A stretch of 64,000 bases of DNA from Paenibacillus contaminans (GCF_003285015.1 NZ_QMFB01000001.1:310001-374000); one strand, 5' to 3'; positions 8,907-19,157 are shown, counted from the stretch's first letter. Numbers and translations are program-made. Notes: a model not told the origin generated them from the sequence alone.

Positions 8907-9611
8907 ATTGTATTCGCCGGTCTGCCCGAAGCCAAGCGGCATAAGCTGTCGTCCAAGCATTTTTCCTTTAATTCGCCGGGAGGCAGATGTGAAGCTTGCC
9001 AAGGGCTGGGCGTGCTTTCGGTCGATATGAGCTTTTTGCCGGACCTGGAAGTGAAATGCTCGGCTTGCAAAGGAAAGCGATTCAAGGATGAAGTTTTGCG
9101 CGTAACTTACGGAGGCTATTCGATTTCCGACTTGTTGAATATGACAGTGTAGGAAAGCTTGGACGTGTTTCGCAACGAGGACAAAATATCGGGCTTGATC
9201 GAGCTGCTCTGCGAGGTCGGACTCGGTTACTTGCAATGGGGGCAGTCGGTAAAAACGTTGTCCGGAGGCGAAGGGCAGCGGATCAAGCTCGCGAAGGAGC
9301 TAAGCAAACGAACGAAGACCCACACCTTGTATTTGCTTGACGAGCCGACCTCCGGTCTTCATCCTTCCGATGTAAAGCAACTGAATGTTCTGCTGAACAA
9401 GCTGGTCGAGGCGGGAAATACGGTAATCGTCGTCGAGCATAGTCTCGAGCTGATTCGCGAATCGGATTGGGTTGTCGATATCGGCCCGGAAGGCGGCGAC
9501 GCAGGCGGGCGTCTTATGGCGGCGGGGACGCCCGAGCAAGTGGCCGGAGTAGGCTCGTCCTATACGGGCAGATTCTTGAAGCAGGCATTGGCGGGTAACT
9601 TGCAGGTTTGA
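8907..9611 (+). pseudogene. UvrA-like excinuclease ATPase, 5'-truncated with an in-frame stop
   Basis: The translated frame carries the C-terminal half of a UvrA-family protein: the zinc-finger pairs CEAC and CSAC, the ABC signature LSGGEGQRIKLAKEL, Walker B with D-loop LLDEPTSGLHPSD, and the switch histidine in VVVEHS. Frame-mates immediately upstream of 8907 are stops (8892, 8898) and the N-terminal half with its first ATP site is absent. A TAG at 9150 interrupts the frame where family members usually have a glutamate (MTV-stop-ESLDVF). The segment after the stop (from TTG 9159) could still make about 150 residues but would lack most of the fold. It looks like decay of a UvrA2-type paralogue rather than the essential uvrA. 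Confidence 0.88.
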
Positions 9612-9635
9612 CGGCAACCGATTCGAAACCAAATG

Positions 9636-9668
9636 AACCGCTCGAACGATTGTTTCGAGCGGTTTTTT
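9636..9668 (+). terminator. Rho-independent terminator after the UvrA-like pseudogene
   Basis: A perfect 11-base inverted repeat AACCGCTCGAA / TTCGAGCGGTT followed by TTTTTT. The original gene end is therefore preserved even though the gene is broken. Confidence 0.9.
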
Positions 9669-9854
9669 CTTTGCACAGGCATGCAAGTTGTCGAAAAAGA
9701 TCAATTTTTGAACGCAAAATGATGCTTAAGATGCCTGATTTCCCCACTGGTATTATTATATATTATATATGATAACCGAAAGTGACTACCTTACATCCGG
9801 GCTCTATTTCAACCTTTTTAATGAAGAGAAAAGTGAAAGGAGGTTTCGCATTAG

Positions 9855-9868
9855 GGTAAGCGCTTTAA
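9855..9868 (+). promoter_or_regulatory. Probable CcpA catabolite-response (cre) site
   Basis: GGTAAGCGCTTTAA matches 11 of 14 positions of the cre palindrome TGAAAGCGCTTTCA, with the central AAGCGCTT complete. It lies 80 bases before the start of the large secreted carbohydrate protein. Glucose repression through CcpA is the inferred role. Confidence 0.6.
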
Positions 9869-9948
9869 TAACAAACGAAAGGATTGATTGCGTTTAGCCT
9901 TCAGGATCGGAGCAGCTCACGTAAATGGTAAAAAAGGAGGAAAAATCT

Positions 9949-12900
9949 ATGAGACGCAAGTTGATATGGATGATGGTATTCCTGATTACCTTGACGCCGT
10001 TACTAGTCATAACCGATAGGGCCGAAGCGAATCAAGCCGGCAGTGCCGCCGCCGAGAAAGTATCCGCAGCAGAGGAGCGCTTGCAACAATATGAAGCTTC
10101 CGGAGATGTACAAAAACCGCTCGCCAAGCAGCTGGGTAACGCATTGAAACAAGTACGGCATCATTTGGACAAAGGATCCGTAACGCAGGCGTTAAAGAAA
10201 ATGGAGGATTTCATCAAGCATCTTGAAAATGACGCCCTGCAAAAATTTATTAGCGAAGCGGCGAAAAATCAGTTGGAAGCCGACGCCAATTTGATCATTC
10301 AGGCTTTGAACCCGTCGCAGCCGGAGCCGCTCTCTATCGTGAAGGAAGGGGGAGCCAATGCCGTCATTATCATAGCCGAGGATGCAAATAACCAAACGGT
10401 GAAAGCCGCCTCGACTTTAGCGGAATATGTGAAGAAATCGACCGGCGCGCAGCTCTCCGTGCAGGAGATCGGCGTTGCGGACATCCCGCAAGGAATGATC
10501 CCGATTTACGTCGGTATCGTCCGGCCTGAAAGCCAGTCGAGAATAAACGGCTTGCTTAGCGGTCTTCAAGATGACGGCTATGTGATTGATCCCTATGAAA
10601 ATACGATTACGATTATCGGTCCGAAAACGTCCGGAACCGCTTTCGGCGTTTATGAATTTTTGGAGCGATACGTCGGAGTCCGCTGGCTTTTGCCCGGAAC
10701 GGACGGCGAGGATGTGCCACGGCTGAGCGCAATCGCGATATCCGCAAATACGATTATAGATGAGCCCGCGACAATTTCACGCCATTTTTTCGGTACGGAA
10801 AGTCCCCCGGCCGTCGCCGAGTGGGCCAATCGAAACCGGATGCACGATAATATTCAGTTTCATCATAACATGTCCAATTTATTCGATCCGAAAGTATTTG
10901 CCGACCATCCGGAATACTATGCGGGCGGTGTCGTTCCGACGCATCCGTACAGCTGGCAGCCGTGCTTTAACGATACGACTGCCGAGGCGGCCGTCAGGCG
11001 TATAATCGAATTTTTCGATGCGAATCCGGAAGCGGCATCGTATTCGCTCGGGATTAACGACGGCGTGGATTATTGCGAATCCGATCCGTCAAGCCCGGAC
11101 TACCCGACGAAGAAAAACTCGGTCGGTGCATGGCACAGATCGGATGTTTACTATCCTTGGGTGAATAAAATCGTAGAGGGCGTTCTGGAGAAGCACCCCG
11201 ATAAATATTTCGGTTTGCTGGCCTACAGAGAAATGTACGATCCTCCTACGAATGTAACGCTTAACCCTCATGTTATCCCATATATTACGGATGATCGAAT
11301 GTCTTGGATTGATCCGCCGATGGGAAATGCAGGAGCAAGTCATACGGAAAACTGGCAAAATGCGGCGACCAATTTAGGATGGTACGAATATTTATACGGT
11401 TCGCCATATAGCGTGCCTCGCGTTTACCCGCATCAAATGGCCGAAAACTACAAATATGCAAATGAACACGGGGTAATCGGGCACGTGGCGGAGCTTTATC
11501 CGAATTTCGGCGAAGGTCCGAAGCCATGGGTTTCGGCCAAGCTGCAGTGGGACCCCGAGCAAGATGTCGACGCGCTGCTCGGCGAATGGTATGAAAGGGC
11601 GGTTGGCGCACAGGCTGCCCCTTACTTGCAGCAATATTACGAGTATTGGGAACAATTTTGGACGACGCGCATTTTCGAATCGGACTGGTATCTCGAGTGG
11701 GCAAACAGGCCGAACCGAACCAACTATTTGAACCTGTTCGATCAAAGCTATTTAAAGGCGGTCACGAAGGAAGATATCGCCGAAAGCAGGCGGCTGCTTG
11801 AACTGGCTGCAGCCAATGCCGTAACGGACCCGCAGAAGACGCGCGCCGGACTGCTGCTGCGCTCCTTCGAGTATTATGAAGCTTCCGCGCTCAGCTATCC
11901 GCGCAGCGAAGCCGTTACAGCTCCTGCCAGCGAACAAGAAGCGACGGCGATGCTGGACGATGTCATCGAAAGCTTCGAGATGGCGAAGAAACGGATGACG
12001 CTGCTCGAGCAATTTAAAGGCAATCCGGCGTTGGATTTTCCGCTTCGTCCTCCGGCATACGGCGGCGTCTGGGACGGCATCCAAAGAACGCAAATTTATG
12101 CGCTGCAAAGCTATGCGGACTCGGAGCCTGAGAACGGGAACGTCCGCGAGCGTTTGCGCCAATTTCTGGCGCAGCTGCCCGAGTTTTATCATTTGTCTGC
12201 GTATGCCGTCAAAACGGACGCAAGCAAAGAGGATATTTTGCAATCGCTCGATTTCTCCGCAGGGCCTTGGACGGATGCGGAGCCGTTTTCCGACTTTCTG
12301 GTCATGAATTCGAAGCAGGAAGCGCCGGTCGAGACGAAAGTGTATCTGTTGTGGGACGATGAAAATTTATATGTGGGCTACGAAAATTTCGATGGCGATC
12401 CGTCGAAGATGATTGCGAGCGACGATGCGCCGAACGGCTGGTGGAGCAGCGGAGGCGACGATTCGGTGGAAACGTATGTAACGGCCGATTCGGAAGGTCC
12501 GTTCACCGGCTTTTTCACCAATCCGAAATCAGTTTCGTTCATTTACAATAAAACGCCGGTATCGGGTCCGACTCCGGGGACCGATCCGAATTGGGAGGCA
12601 AATGCGAACGTCGGAAGCGACCGTTGGAATGTCGTTCAAGCCATTCCGTTTTCCAGCATCGGCGCGGATCCGAGCGAGACGCGGACGTTGAAAGGTTTTT
12701 TCTTCCGCAACTATCACGGTCAATCCGTATTTTTGGGCTGGGGCGGCGGAGCGCCATGGAAGCCGTATGATTTTAATCCCGTTCATTTGGTCGAAACGAA
12801 AAATAGGGTGCAAAATCCGTCCTTCGAAGCAGGGAACGAGACAAACGTTCCGCCATGGAAGTTTTCCGGACTGAATCCGGCTGCGCAACAAATAATGAAG

Positions 12901-13299
12901 CAAACGGACGAGACCGCTCGTACGGGAAGTTACAGTTTGGAAACAAGCGGGCTCGTACAAGGAGCGGGTCCGTATCAAGAGATTGCGGCGGCGCCAGGCA
13001 AGTATAAAGCCGTGCTTAGCTACTACACGCCTGAGACGTCGACGACGGAAGGCACGATTCAATGGTGGAACAATATCAAAGACAGGGAAGGCGGGACCAC
13101 GCTTCAGTCCGTTACATCCTTGGAAAGGCCGGTTTCCTGGACGAAAGGTCAATGGTCAACATTGGCGTTCACATTCGAGATCAAATCCGATTATGGAGGT
13201 ACGGTTCCCGAACATCTGCAGCTATGTGTGACGCTCTGGGGCTTCCAGCCGGGCGAGCAGCTGTTTATCGACGATGTTGCCTTATACAAGCTGGAATAG
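9949..13299 (+). CDS. Large secreted DUF4838 carbohydrate-active protein with C-terminal binding domains
   Basis: ATG 9949 was chosen over ATG 9925 because AAGGAGG (9934-9940) lies between them and the later start gives a clean signal peptide (MRRKLIWMMVFLITL, cleavage near AEA). The mature protein has a helical N-terminal part with heptad-like spacing (about 30-110), a GH67/GH20-like small alpha/beta domain (about 115-265, with GTAFGVYEFLERYVGVRW), a DUF4838 domain (about 270-540), a long helical section, a CBM9-like beta-sandwich (about 775-950) and a last carbohydrate-binding-like domain (VQNPSFEAG onward). At 1116 residues it is a multi-domain exoenzyme or glycan-binding protein of unknown substrate. 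A cre-like site precedes it and a terminator follows, so it is transcribed alone. Confidence 0.85.
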   Translation: MRRKLIWMMVFLITLTPLLVITDRAEANQAGSAAAEKVSAAEERLQQYEASGDVQKPLAKQLGNALKQVRHHLDKGSVTQALKKMEDFIKHLENDALQKFISEAAKNQLEADANLIIQALNPSQPEPLSIVKEGGANAVIIIAEDANNQTVKAASTLAEYVKKSTGAQLSVQEIGVADIPQGMIPIYVGIVRPESQSRINGLLSGLQDDGYVIDPYENTITIIGPKTSGTAFGVYEFLERYVGVRWLLPGTDGEDVPRLSAIAISANTIIDEPATISRHFFGTESPPAVAEWANRNRMHDNIQFHHNMSNLFDPKVFADHPEYYAGGVVPTHPYSWQPCFNDTTAEAAVRRIIEFFDANPEAASYSLGINDGVDYCESDPSSPDYPTKKNSVGAWHRSDVYYPWVNKIVEGVLEKHPDKYFGLLAYREMYDPPTNVTLNPHVIPYITDDRMSWIDPPMGNAGASHTENWQNAATNLGWYEYLYGSPYSVPRVYPHQMAENYKYANEHGVIGHVAELYPNFGEGPKPWVSAKLQWDPEQDVDALLGEWYERAVGAQAAPYLQQYYEYWEQFWTTRIFESDWYLEWANRPNRTNYLNLFDQSYLKAVTKEDIAESRRLLELAAANAVTDPQKTRAGLLLRSFEYYEASALSYPRSEAVTAPASEQEATAMLDDVIESFEMAKKRMTLLEQFKGNPALDFPLRPPAYGGVWDGIQRTQIYALQSYADSEPENGNVRERLRQFLAQLPEFYHLSAYAVKTDASKEDILQSLDFSAGPWTDAEPFSDFLVMNSKQEAPVETKVYLLWDDENLYVGYENFDGDPSKMIASDDAPNGWWSSGGDDSVETYVTADSEGPFTGFFTNPKSVSFIYNKTPVSGPTPGTDPNWEANANVGSDRWNVVQAIPFSSIGADPSETRTLKGFFFRNYHGQSVFLGWGGGAPWKPYDFNPVHLVETKNRVQNPSFEAGNETNVPPWKFSGLNPAAQQIMKQTDETARTGSYSLETSGLVQGAGPYQEIAAAPGKYKAVLSYYTPETSTTEGTIQWWNNIKDREGGTTLQSVTSLERPVSWTKGQWSTLAFTFEIKSDYGGTVPEHLQLCVTLWGFQPGEQLFIDDVALYKLE

Positions 13300-13313
13300 A
13301 TTAGGCCCAAATA

Positions 13314-13346
13314 AGATCCCGACGTCAAAAGTGGCGCCGGGATTTT
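13314..13346 (+). terminator. Terminator after the DUF4838 gene
   Basis: An 8-pair stem (AGATCCCG / CGGGATTT, one wobble) with a loop that contains partly paired bases, followed by a weak T-run. It sits directly after the stop codon. Confidence 0.6.
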
Positions 13347-13560
13347 ATCTTGTTTGAAACCGCCTTTATCTTTACAATGACACCGTTTGCAACGTTGCGG
13401 CGTCTGCGAATGGGCGTAAACCTATTATCAGTAAATCTGATAGATCTTATAAGATGATTCTAATTGACCTGCGCTGTCTGCTGTGATAGGTTCAATAGAG
13501 CGATAAATTTAGATAAGAATACTGGGTATTGCTAACATTGCATGCTGCGCGAGGTGGATA

Positions 13561-15387
13561 TTGTTGGAACTTCAAGTAACGAACAGCCCTTTTAATCAAG
13601 AACAAGTCGAATTGCTTAATCGTCTTCTGCCAGGACTAACGGATGCGCAACGGATATGGCTTAGCGGGTATCTTTCCGCTCTTAGCGGAGCGGCGGCGCC
13701 GGCTGCCGGGGTTACCGCACCGCAAGCGGGAGCGGCTTCGAATACGGCCGTCATTTCCAAGGATGTAACCGTACTCTTCGGATCGCAAACCGGCAACAGC
13801 CACGGATTGGCGAAGAAGCTCTCCAAGAAGCTGGAGGAAGGCGGTTTTCAAGTATCGCTTTCTTCGATGAGCGACTTTAAGCCGAACGGTTTGAAGAAGC
13901 TTCAAAACCTGCTTATTTTGGTAAGCACCCATGGAGAAGGGGAACCGCCGGATAACGCGATTTCTTTCCATGAGTTTATTAACAGCAAGAGAGCGCCGCA
14001 GCTGGAAGGTCTGCGCTATTCGGTGCTCGCTCTCGGCGATACGTCCTATGAGTTTTTCTGCCAAACCGGCAAAGACTTCGACAACCGGTTGGAGGAGCTG
14101 GGCGGAAAACGGCTTACGCCGCGCGTCGATTGCGACGTAGATTTTGACGAACCGGCAGCGGAATGGATCAATCAAGTAGTGAGCTCCTTGAGCGAGACTT
14201 CGGCAGCTCCTGCAGCTGTTGGCGGCACAGGTGCAGCGGCGGCTGGCGCGACGGAATCGGAATATTCGCGGACGAACCCTTTCCGCGCCGAAATTCTCGA
14301 AAATTTGAATTTGAACGGAAGAGGGTCGGACAGAGAAACCCGCCATGTCGAGATTTCTCTAGAGGGCTCGAATCTTCAATATGAGCCGGGCGACAGCTTG
14401 GCGGTATATCCCGAGAATCATCCGCGTCTCGTAGACGAATTGATTCAAGAGATGGGCTGGCAAGCGGACGAACTCGTCGTTTTCAATAAAAATGGCGACA
14501 AACAGCCGCTGCGGGATGCATTGCTCCGGCATTTTGAAATTACCGTGCTGACGAAGCCTCTGCTTGAGCAAGCGGCGAAGCTGGCTCCGAACAGCGGACT
14601 CAAGGAGCTTGTGGAGGCGGGACGCGAGCAGGAGCTTCGTGCGTATGTCAACGAGCGCGACCTTTTGGACTTGGTTCAGGATTACTCCTTAAAAGGCGTA
14701 TCGGCGAACGAGTTCGTAGCGATCCTTAGAAAATTGCCTGCACGTTTGTATTCGATCGCAAGCAGCCCTAAAGCATACCCGGACGAAGTCCACATCACGG
14801 TTCGTACAGTTCGTTACGAGTCTCATGGACGCAACCGCTACGGCGTTTGCTCCGTTCAACTCGCTGAACGCGTGCAGATCGGCGAGAAGCTGCCGGTTTA
14901 TATCCAGCAGAACTCCAGCTTCAAGCTTCCTGAAAACCCGGATACGCCGATCATCATGATCGGACCCGGTACGGGCGTGGCGCCGTTCAGAGCCTTTTTA
15001 GGGGAACGGGAAGAAACCGGAGCCGAAGGGAAAACATGGTTGTTCTACGGCGACCAGCATTTCTCGACCGACTTTCTGTATCAAATCGAATGGCAGCGGT
15101 GGCTCAAGGATGGCGTGCTGACACGTCTGGATGTCGCCTTCTCCCGCGATACCGATAGGAAAGTATACGTGCAGCACCGGATGCTGGAAAAGAGCAAGGA
15201 GCTCTACAGCTGGCTTCAAGAAGGCGCTTGCGTATACGTCTGCGGCGACGAGAAGAAGATGGCGCACGACGTGCATGCGACCTTGGCCGCGATTCTCGAG
15301 CAAGAGGGCGGCTTGAGTCCGGAGGAAGCGGCGGAATATTTGAGCCGTATGCAACAGCAGAAACGTTATCAACGGGATGTTTACTAA
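13561..15387 (+). CDS. cysJ: Sulfite reductase [NADPH] flavoprotein alpha subunit
   Basis: This 608-residue protein has a flavodoxin domain (FMN loop FGSQTGNSHG near residue 76, then STHGEGEPPDNA and LGDTSYEFFC), a connecting/FAD domain (RLYSIASSP) and an NADPH domain (GPGTGVAPFRAF, then VCGDEKKMA), ending in the aromatic residue tyrosine as usual for this family. It passes electrons from NADPH through FAD and FMN to the CysI hemoprotein for reduction of sulfite to sulfide. The start is TTG 13561 with GAGGTGG at 13551-13557; a second TTG follows at once. cysI begins 38 bases downstream. An alanine-rich linker separates the N-terminal 40 residues from the flavodoxin domain. Confidence 0.97.
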   Translation: MLELQVTNSPFNQEQVELLNRLLPGLTDAQRIWLSGYLSALSGAAAPAAGVTAPQAGAASNTAVISKDVTVLFGSQTGNSHGLAKKLSKKLEEGGFQVSLSSMSDFKPNGLKKLQNLLILVSTHGEGEPPDNAISFHEFINSKRAPQLEGLRYSVLALGDTSYEFFCQTGKDFDNRLEELGGKRLTPRVDCDVDFDEPAAEWINQVVSSLSETSAAPAAVGGTGAAAAGATESEYSRTNPFRAEILENLNLNGRGSDRETRHVEISLEGSNLQYEPGDSLAVYPENHPRLVDELIQEMGWQADELVVFNKNGDKQPLRDALLRHFEITVLTKPLLEQAAKLAPNSGLKELVEAGREQELRAYVNERDLLDLVQDYSLKGVSANEFVAILRKLPARLYSIASSPKAYPDEVHITVRTVRYESHGRNRYGVCSVQLAERVQIGEKLPVYIQQNSSFKLPENPDTPIIMIGPGTGVAPFRAFLGEREETGAEGKTWLFYGDQHFSTDFLYQIEWQRWLKDGVLTRLDVAFSRDTDRKVYVQHRMLEKSKELYSWLQEGACVYVCGDEKKMAHDVHATLAAILEQEGGLSPEEAAEYLSRMQQQKRYQRDVY

Positions 15388-15424
15388 GCTCGAGACCCGA
15401 TGATTGCGAGAGGAGAAAAGCGAA

Positions 15425-17149
15425 ATGTCAGATAATCATTTACTATCGTCGAAAAGTGCGCCGCACAGCGATGTCGAACATATTAAGAAACGAAGCAATT
15501 ATTTGCGCGGCAGTCTTGCCGAAACGCTTGAAAACGTCATTACGGGTTCTATTCCCGAGGATGACAACCGGTTGATGAAGTTTCACGGCAGCTACATGCA
15601 GGATGACAGGGATTTGCGCAACGAACGCCAAAAGCAGAAGCTCGAGCCGGCCTATCAGTTCATGCTGCGCGTACGTGCGGCAGGCGGCGTGGTTACGCCC
15701 GATCAGTGGCTGATGATGGACCGGATCGCGCAAAAATATGCCAACGGCACCATTCGGCTGACGACCCGCCAATCGTTCCAGCTTCATGGCGTAATCAAGT
15801 GGAACATGAAGAGCACGATCAAGGAAGTAAACGATGCGATGCTCAGCACGCTGGCCGCTTGCGGCGACGTGAACCGCAACGTCATGTGCAACCCGAACCC
15901 TTACCAATCGGATATTCACGGCGAGGTTTACGCATGGGCCGGCCGTATCAGCAATCACCTGGATCCGAGAACGAGAGCTTATCACGAGATTTGGCTCGAC
16001 GGAGAAAAAGTGATTGACAGCCACGACAACGATCAGGAGCAAGAACCGATTTACGGACCTGTCTACCTGCCGCGTAAGTTTAAAATCGGGATGGCCGTTC
16101 CGCCTTCCAACGATGTGGACGTTTTCTCGCAGGATTTGGGATATATCGCCATTATCGAAGACGGACGCCTGAAAGGCTTCAACGTCACGGTAGGCGGCGG
16201 AATGGGAATGTCGCATGGGGATCCCAAAACGTATCCGCAGGTGGCCAAAGTGATCGGCTTCTGCTTGCCTGAGCAAGTGGTCGACGTAGCGGAAAAAACG
16301 GTCACGATCCAACGCGATTACGGAGACCGCGCCGTTCGGAAGCATGCCCGCTTCAAGTACACGATCGACGACCGCGGCATCGAGTGGTTCATCAATGAGC
16401 TGCACGATCGGCTGGGCTGGAAGCTGGAGGAAGCGCGGCCTTACCATTTCGATGATAACGGAGACCGCTATGGCTGGGTCAAAGGAAGCAACGGCAAATG
16501 GCATTTCACCTTGTTTATTCAGAACGGCAGAGTCAAGGACGAAGAAAACTTCCGACTGATGACGGGACTGCGGGAAATCGCCAAGATTCATACCGGAGAT
16601 TTCCGCCTTACTCCGAATCAAAATCTGCTTATCGGCAACGTGAGCAGCCAGAAGAAGAAAAAAATCGAGGAATTGATCGCGGAATACGGTTTAACCGACG
16701 GCGCTCATTATTCGGCATTGCGGAGAAATTCGATGGCATGCGTCGCCTTGCCGACCTGCGGGCTGGCGATGGCGGAATCCGAACGTTACCTGCCCGATTT
16801 GATGGATAAAATCGAGCCTATGCTCGAGAATGCCGGGTTGCGCGACGAAGAGATCGTCATTCGCATGACAGGCTGCCCGAACGGCTGCGCAAGACCGATG
16901 CTGGCGGAAATCGCCTTTATCGGCAAGGCGCCGGGCAAATACAATATGTATTTGGGCGGCGGCTTTGCCGGACAACGTTTAAATAAGCTATACAAAGAAA
17001 ACATCGGGGAAGAAGAAATTTTGGAGTCGCTGCAGCCGATTGTGAATCAATATGCGCTGGAACGGCAGGACGGCGAGCACTTCGGCGATTTTGTCATTCG
17101 TGCCGGGTACGTCAAAGAAGTGCTTTCGGGCCAGGACTTTCATTCATAA
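15425..17149 (+). CDS. cysI: Sulfite reductase [NADPH] hemoprotein beta subunit
   Basis: The frame opens at TTG 15404, but ATG 15425 follows AGAGGAGAA and was chosen (574 residues). The four-cysteine motif for the shared 4Fe-4S cluster and siroheme is complete: CVALPTC and later CPNGC. Other sulfite/nitrite reductase signatures include [11 protein letters not shown] and NVMCNPNP. With CysJ it performs the six-electron reduction of sulfite in assimilatory sulfur metabolism. No cysH, cysC or transporter gene is nearby, so this is a two-gene sulfite reductase operon. Confidence 0.97.
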   Translation: MSDNHLLSSKSAPHSDVEHIKKRSNYLRGSLAETLENVITGSIPEDDNRLMKFHGSYMQDDRDLRNERQKQKLEPAYQFMLRVRAAGGVVTPDQWLMMDRIAQKYANGTIRLTTRQSFQLHGVIKWNMKSTIKEVNDAMLSTLAACGDVNRNVMCNPNPYQSDIHGEVYAWAGRISNHLDPRTRAYHEIWLDGEKVIDSHDNDQEQEPIYGPVYLPRKFKIGMAVPPSNDVDVFSQDLGYIAIIEDGRLKGFNVTVGGGMGMSHGDPKTYPQVAKVIGFCLPEQVVDVAEKTVTIQRDYGDRAVRKHARFKYTIDDRGIEWFINELHDRLGWKLEEARPYHFDDNGDRYGWVKGSNGKWHFTLFIQNGRVKDEENFRLMTGLREIAKIHTGDFRLTPNQNLLIGNVSSQKKKKIEELIAEYGLTDGAHYSALRRNSMACVALPTCGLAMAESERYLPDLMDKIEPMLENAGLRDEEIVIRMTGCPNGCARPMLAEIAFIGKAPGKYNMYLGGGFAGQRLNKLYKENIGEEEILESLQPIVNQYALERQDGEHFGDFVIRAGYVKEVLSGQDFHS

Positions 17150-17180
17150 ACCGATTGCTGTAAAATCGATTCATATGCTA

Positions 17181-17209
17181 AAAGCCGTGTATACCGCGGC
17201 TTTTTTTTA
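17181..17209 (+). terminator. Terminator of cysJI
   Basis: Stem AAAGCCG / CGGCTTT with a 9-base loop and a run of T, 31 bases after the cysI stop. Confidence 0.85.
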
Positions 17210-17271
17210 TTTTGTCAAAAGTGCTGTAACTTAACGCGTTCCCAAACGTGGTTAGTTGCAGGGGGGAGGGA

Positions 17272-17766
17272 ATGAAAACAAATAATCTGGATTCGATCTA
17301 TCGGAATCATGTGAAAGATGTATACCGTTATTTGCGTTCCCTCTGCGGCGACCACTACGCGGCTGAAGATTTGATGCAGGAAACCTTCTACCGCGCTTAC
17401 TTATATTTGGAGGATTGCAAGGAGGACAAAATCAAGCCGTGGCTGTTTCGCGTCGCTTATAACGCATTCGTCGATTACAAGCGCAAGGAAAGCCGCAGCG
17501 CCGCACAGGAGCCTTCGTATTTTATGCGGCTGGGTCATTCGGATACGCCTGAGGATGCGCTGCTTCGTTCGGAACGATGGAGCGAGATCGGCCGTTTGCT
17601 TGCGGAGCTTCCGGAGCAACAGCGGCAGGCGCTGCTGCTTTTCGATTTCGGACAATTGTCGTATCAGGAAGCGTCAACGACGATGGGGATCGGCTTGTCG
17701 CATTACAAAATATTGCTGTTCAGAGCTAGACAACGGCTTAGGGAAGCGGAACGAAAGGACGGATGA
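17272..17766 (+). CDS. ECF sigma factor, SigM-like
   Basis: This 164-residue protein has only sigma regions 2 and 4. Region 2 includes AAEDLMQETFYRAYLYL and the promoter-melting part WLFRVAYNAFVDYKRK; region 4 includes LPEQQRQALLLFDFGQLSYQEA and a final recognition helix around SHYKILLFRARQRL. ATG 17272 follows GGGGGGAGGG directly; the frame extends back to GTG 17248. Its stop overlaps the anti-sigma gene by four bases, the usual arrangement for a sigma factor held at the membrane until a cell-envelope signal arrives. The partner type (Sigma_reg_N/C) points to the SigM group. Confidence 0.93.
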   Translation: MKTNNLDSIYRNHVKDVYRYLRSLCGDHYAAEDLMQETFYRAYLYLEDCKEDKIKPWLFRVAYNAFVDYKRKESRSAAQEPSYFMRLGHSDTPEDALLRSERWSEIGRLLAELPEQQRQALLLFDFGQLSYQEASTTMGIGLSHYKILLFRARQRLREAERKDG

Positions 17767-18974
17767 GCATGAGCGACGATTTCAAGCGGAAGCTGAAGCA
17801 ATATGCGGACGGAACGCTGCCGGATGGCGAACGGGAAGAGATGGAGCGGGAGATCGCCAAAATGGAAGCCTATCAGGCTTACTTGGACGAGATGATGGAC
17901 GGCGGAGACGGCGGCCGGAAGCCGGAGCAACCGATTGAGGACGAGCCTCGCGAAGCCAAAAAGGAACGCAGCATTATCCGCAGAGGAAAATGGAAGGCGC
18001 GGTTCGTCAATACGTTAACCGTTCTGGCGGTACTGCTGCTCGTAACTGTAGTCAGCTCGGTCATAACCGGCATGTATTACGGAACCGGGGAGCCGAATCG
18101 CACCGCGATATACCGCGATGTCGTGACTTCTGCGGTAGCGGTCTCGCATCCGAATACGAGCGTTCATTTAAACGGGCAAGGGAACGCATTTTTTACGATG
18201 GATCTGAAAGGAAAGCTGCACAAACGCGTAGGCGACGACGATGTAATCACAGGCGATTACTCCGTGAGATTCTTGCTCGGTTTGGCTTCTTCACCGCAAA
18301 TATCGCGGATGGATGAAGGCGTTGACGGCAAATATACGTTTGTTCACCCCGCCTTCAAGCAGGCTGCCGGAGACGGCAAGGAAGCGAGCCACGCAGACGA
18401 CGGAGATTGGGCGACACTTGAGAAGCTTCCCGAAGGCACGGTTGCCGAAGCTTTCTTGTCGTTCGGGAAGCTGTTCGAAACGGACGAACTGCTTGGCCTT
18501 TTCGAAAATAAAAACCTGCAGCCGTTATGGTTCGCAGCGGATACGGGGCCGGATTCATGGCGGAACGATTCCGGCGTCGTGCCGGATCCGGTCGGATTTC
18601 CTTATTGGCCGGTTTGGCACGAGAGCGACCGAAAGGTCGATTATTACAAGGAAGAAAAGTCGGGCTGGTTCGGCAAGGTTGTAATGAGCGGCGGCTCATA
18701 CCCCGCGCTGAACGCGTATGGGGACGGAGAGCTGCGAAACGAAAATTTTCTGAATACGCTGAGCTTACTGCGAAGTTATAAATCCGTCGCGAAACGTATG
18801 GTCCCGTTCCTCGATATCGACAGCTCGATCGGGTATATCGAGCAAAACGGCGTTAAGCTGTACGGCGCCGTCGTGACAGGTCCGGTCAAGGAGCTGTTGA
18901 AGCTTCGGGAGGAGCCTTGGATTACGCGTTTGCAGGTAGGCGAAGTCAGATTGTGGAACTGGACAGACAGATAA
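17763..18974 (+). CDS. Membrane anti-sigma factor, YhdL-like (Sigma_reg_N / Sigma_reg_C)
   Basis: The start overlaps the sigma stop (ATGA at 17763-17766), so translation is coupled; a second ATG lies at 17769. The first 40 residues (FKRKLKQYADGTLPDGEREEME) resemble the Sigma_reg_N segment that grips the sigma factor. An acidic linker, one membrane segment near residues 83-103 (LTVLAVLLLVTVVSSVITG) and an outside domain of about 295 residues follow. The protein lacks a zinc-finger HxxxCxxC motif, which separates it from RsiW-like anti-sigma factors. By family knowledge it sequesters the upstream sigma factor. A strong terminator follows. Confidence 0.87.
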   Translation: MSMSDDFKRKLKQYADGTLPDGEREEMEREIAKMEAYQAYLDEMMDGGDGGRKPEQPIEDEPREAKKERSIIRRGKWKARFVNTLTVLAVLLLVTVVSSVITGMYYGTGEPNRTAIYRDVVTSAVAVSHPNTSVHLNGQGNAFFTMDLKGKLHKRVGDDDVITGDYSVRFLLGLASSPQISRMDEGVDGKYTFVHPAFKQAAGDGKEASHADDGDWATLEKLPEGTVAEAFLSFGKLFETDELLGLFENKNLQPLWFAADTGPDSWRNDSGVVPDPVGFPYWPVWHESDRKVDYYKEEKSGWFGKVVMSGGSYPALNAYGDGELRNENFLNTLSLLRSYKSVAKRMVPFLDIDSSIGYIEQNGVKLYGAVVTGPVKELLKLREEPWITRLQVGEVRLWNWTDR

Positions 18975-19014
18975 GCCCTTATGCGCAAAACTTTTTAAGA
19001 GATTCCTGTTAAGG

Positions 19015-19045
19015 CCCTGCCGTTTCGATGAAACGCAGGGTTTTT
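19015..19045 (+). terminator. Terminator of the sigma / anti-sigma operon
   Basis: Near-perfect stem CCCTGC-GTTTC / GAAAC-GCAGGG with a GAT loop and TTTTT. Confidence 0.92.
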
Positions 19046-19157
19046 GCTTTGCATGCCTGGGATGCTCGACCTCGAAGTAGACGGCGTCTTCCCGGATTGG
19101 CAAGAAGGGAGCCGAGTGTAGTAAGATTGAGTAAAAAAGCAATAAAAGGAGACCGTT

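Noticed and set aside
13380..13560. Possible riboswitch before cysJ
   Set aside because: I looked for the conserved cores of the SAM and T-box leaders and found neither; the stretch is too short and lacks a terminator stem.
15443..16621. 392-codon frame opposite cysI
   Set aside because: Shadow of a clearly identified gene; no family motif.
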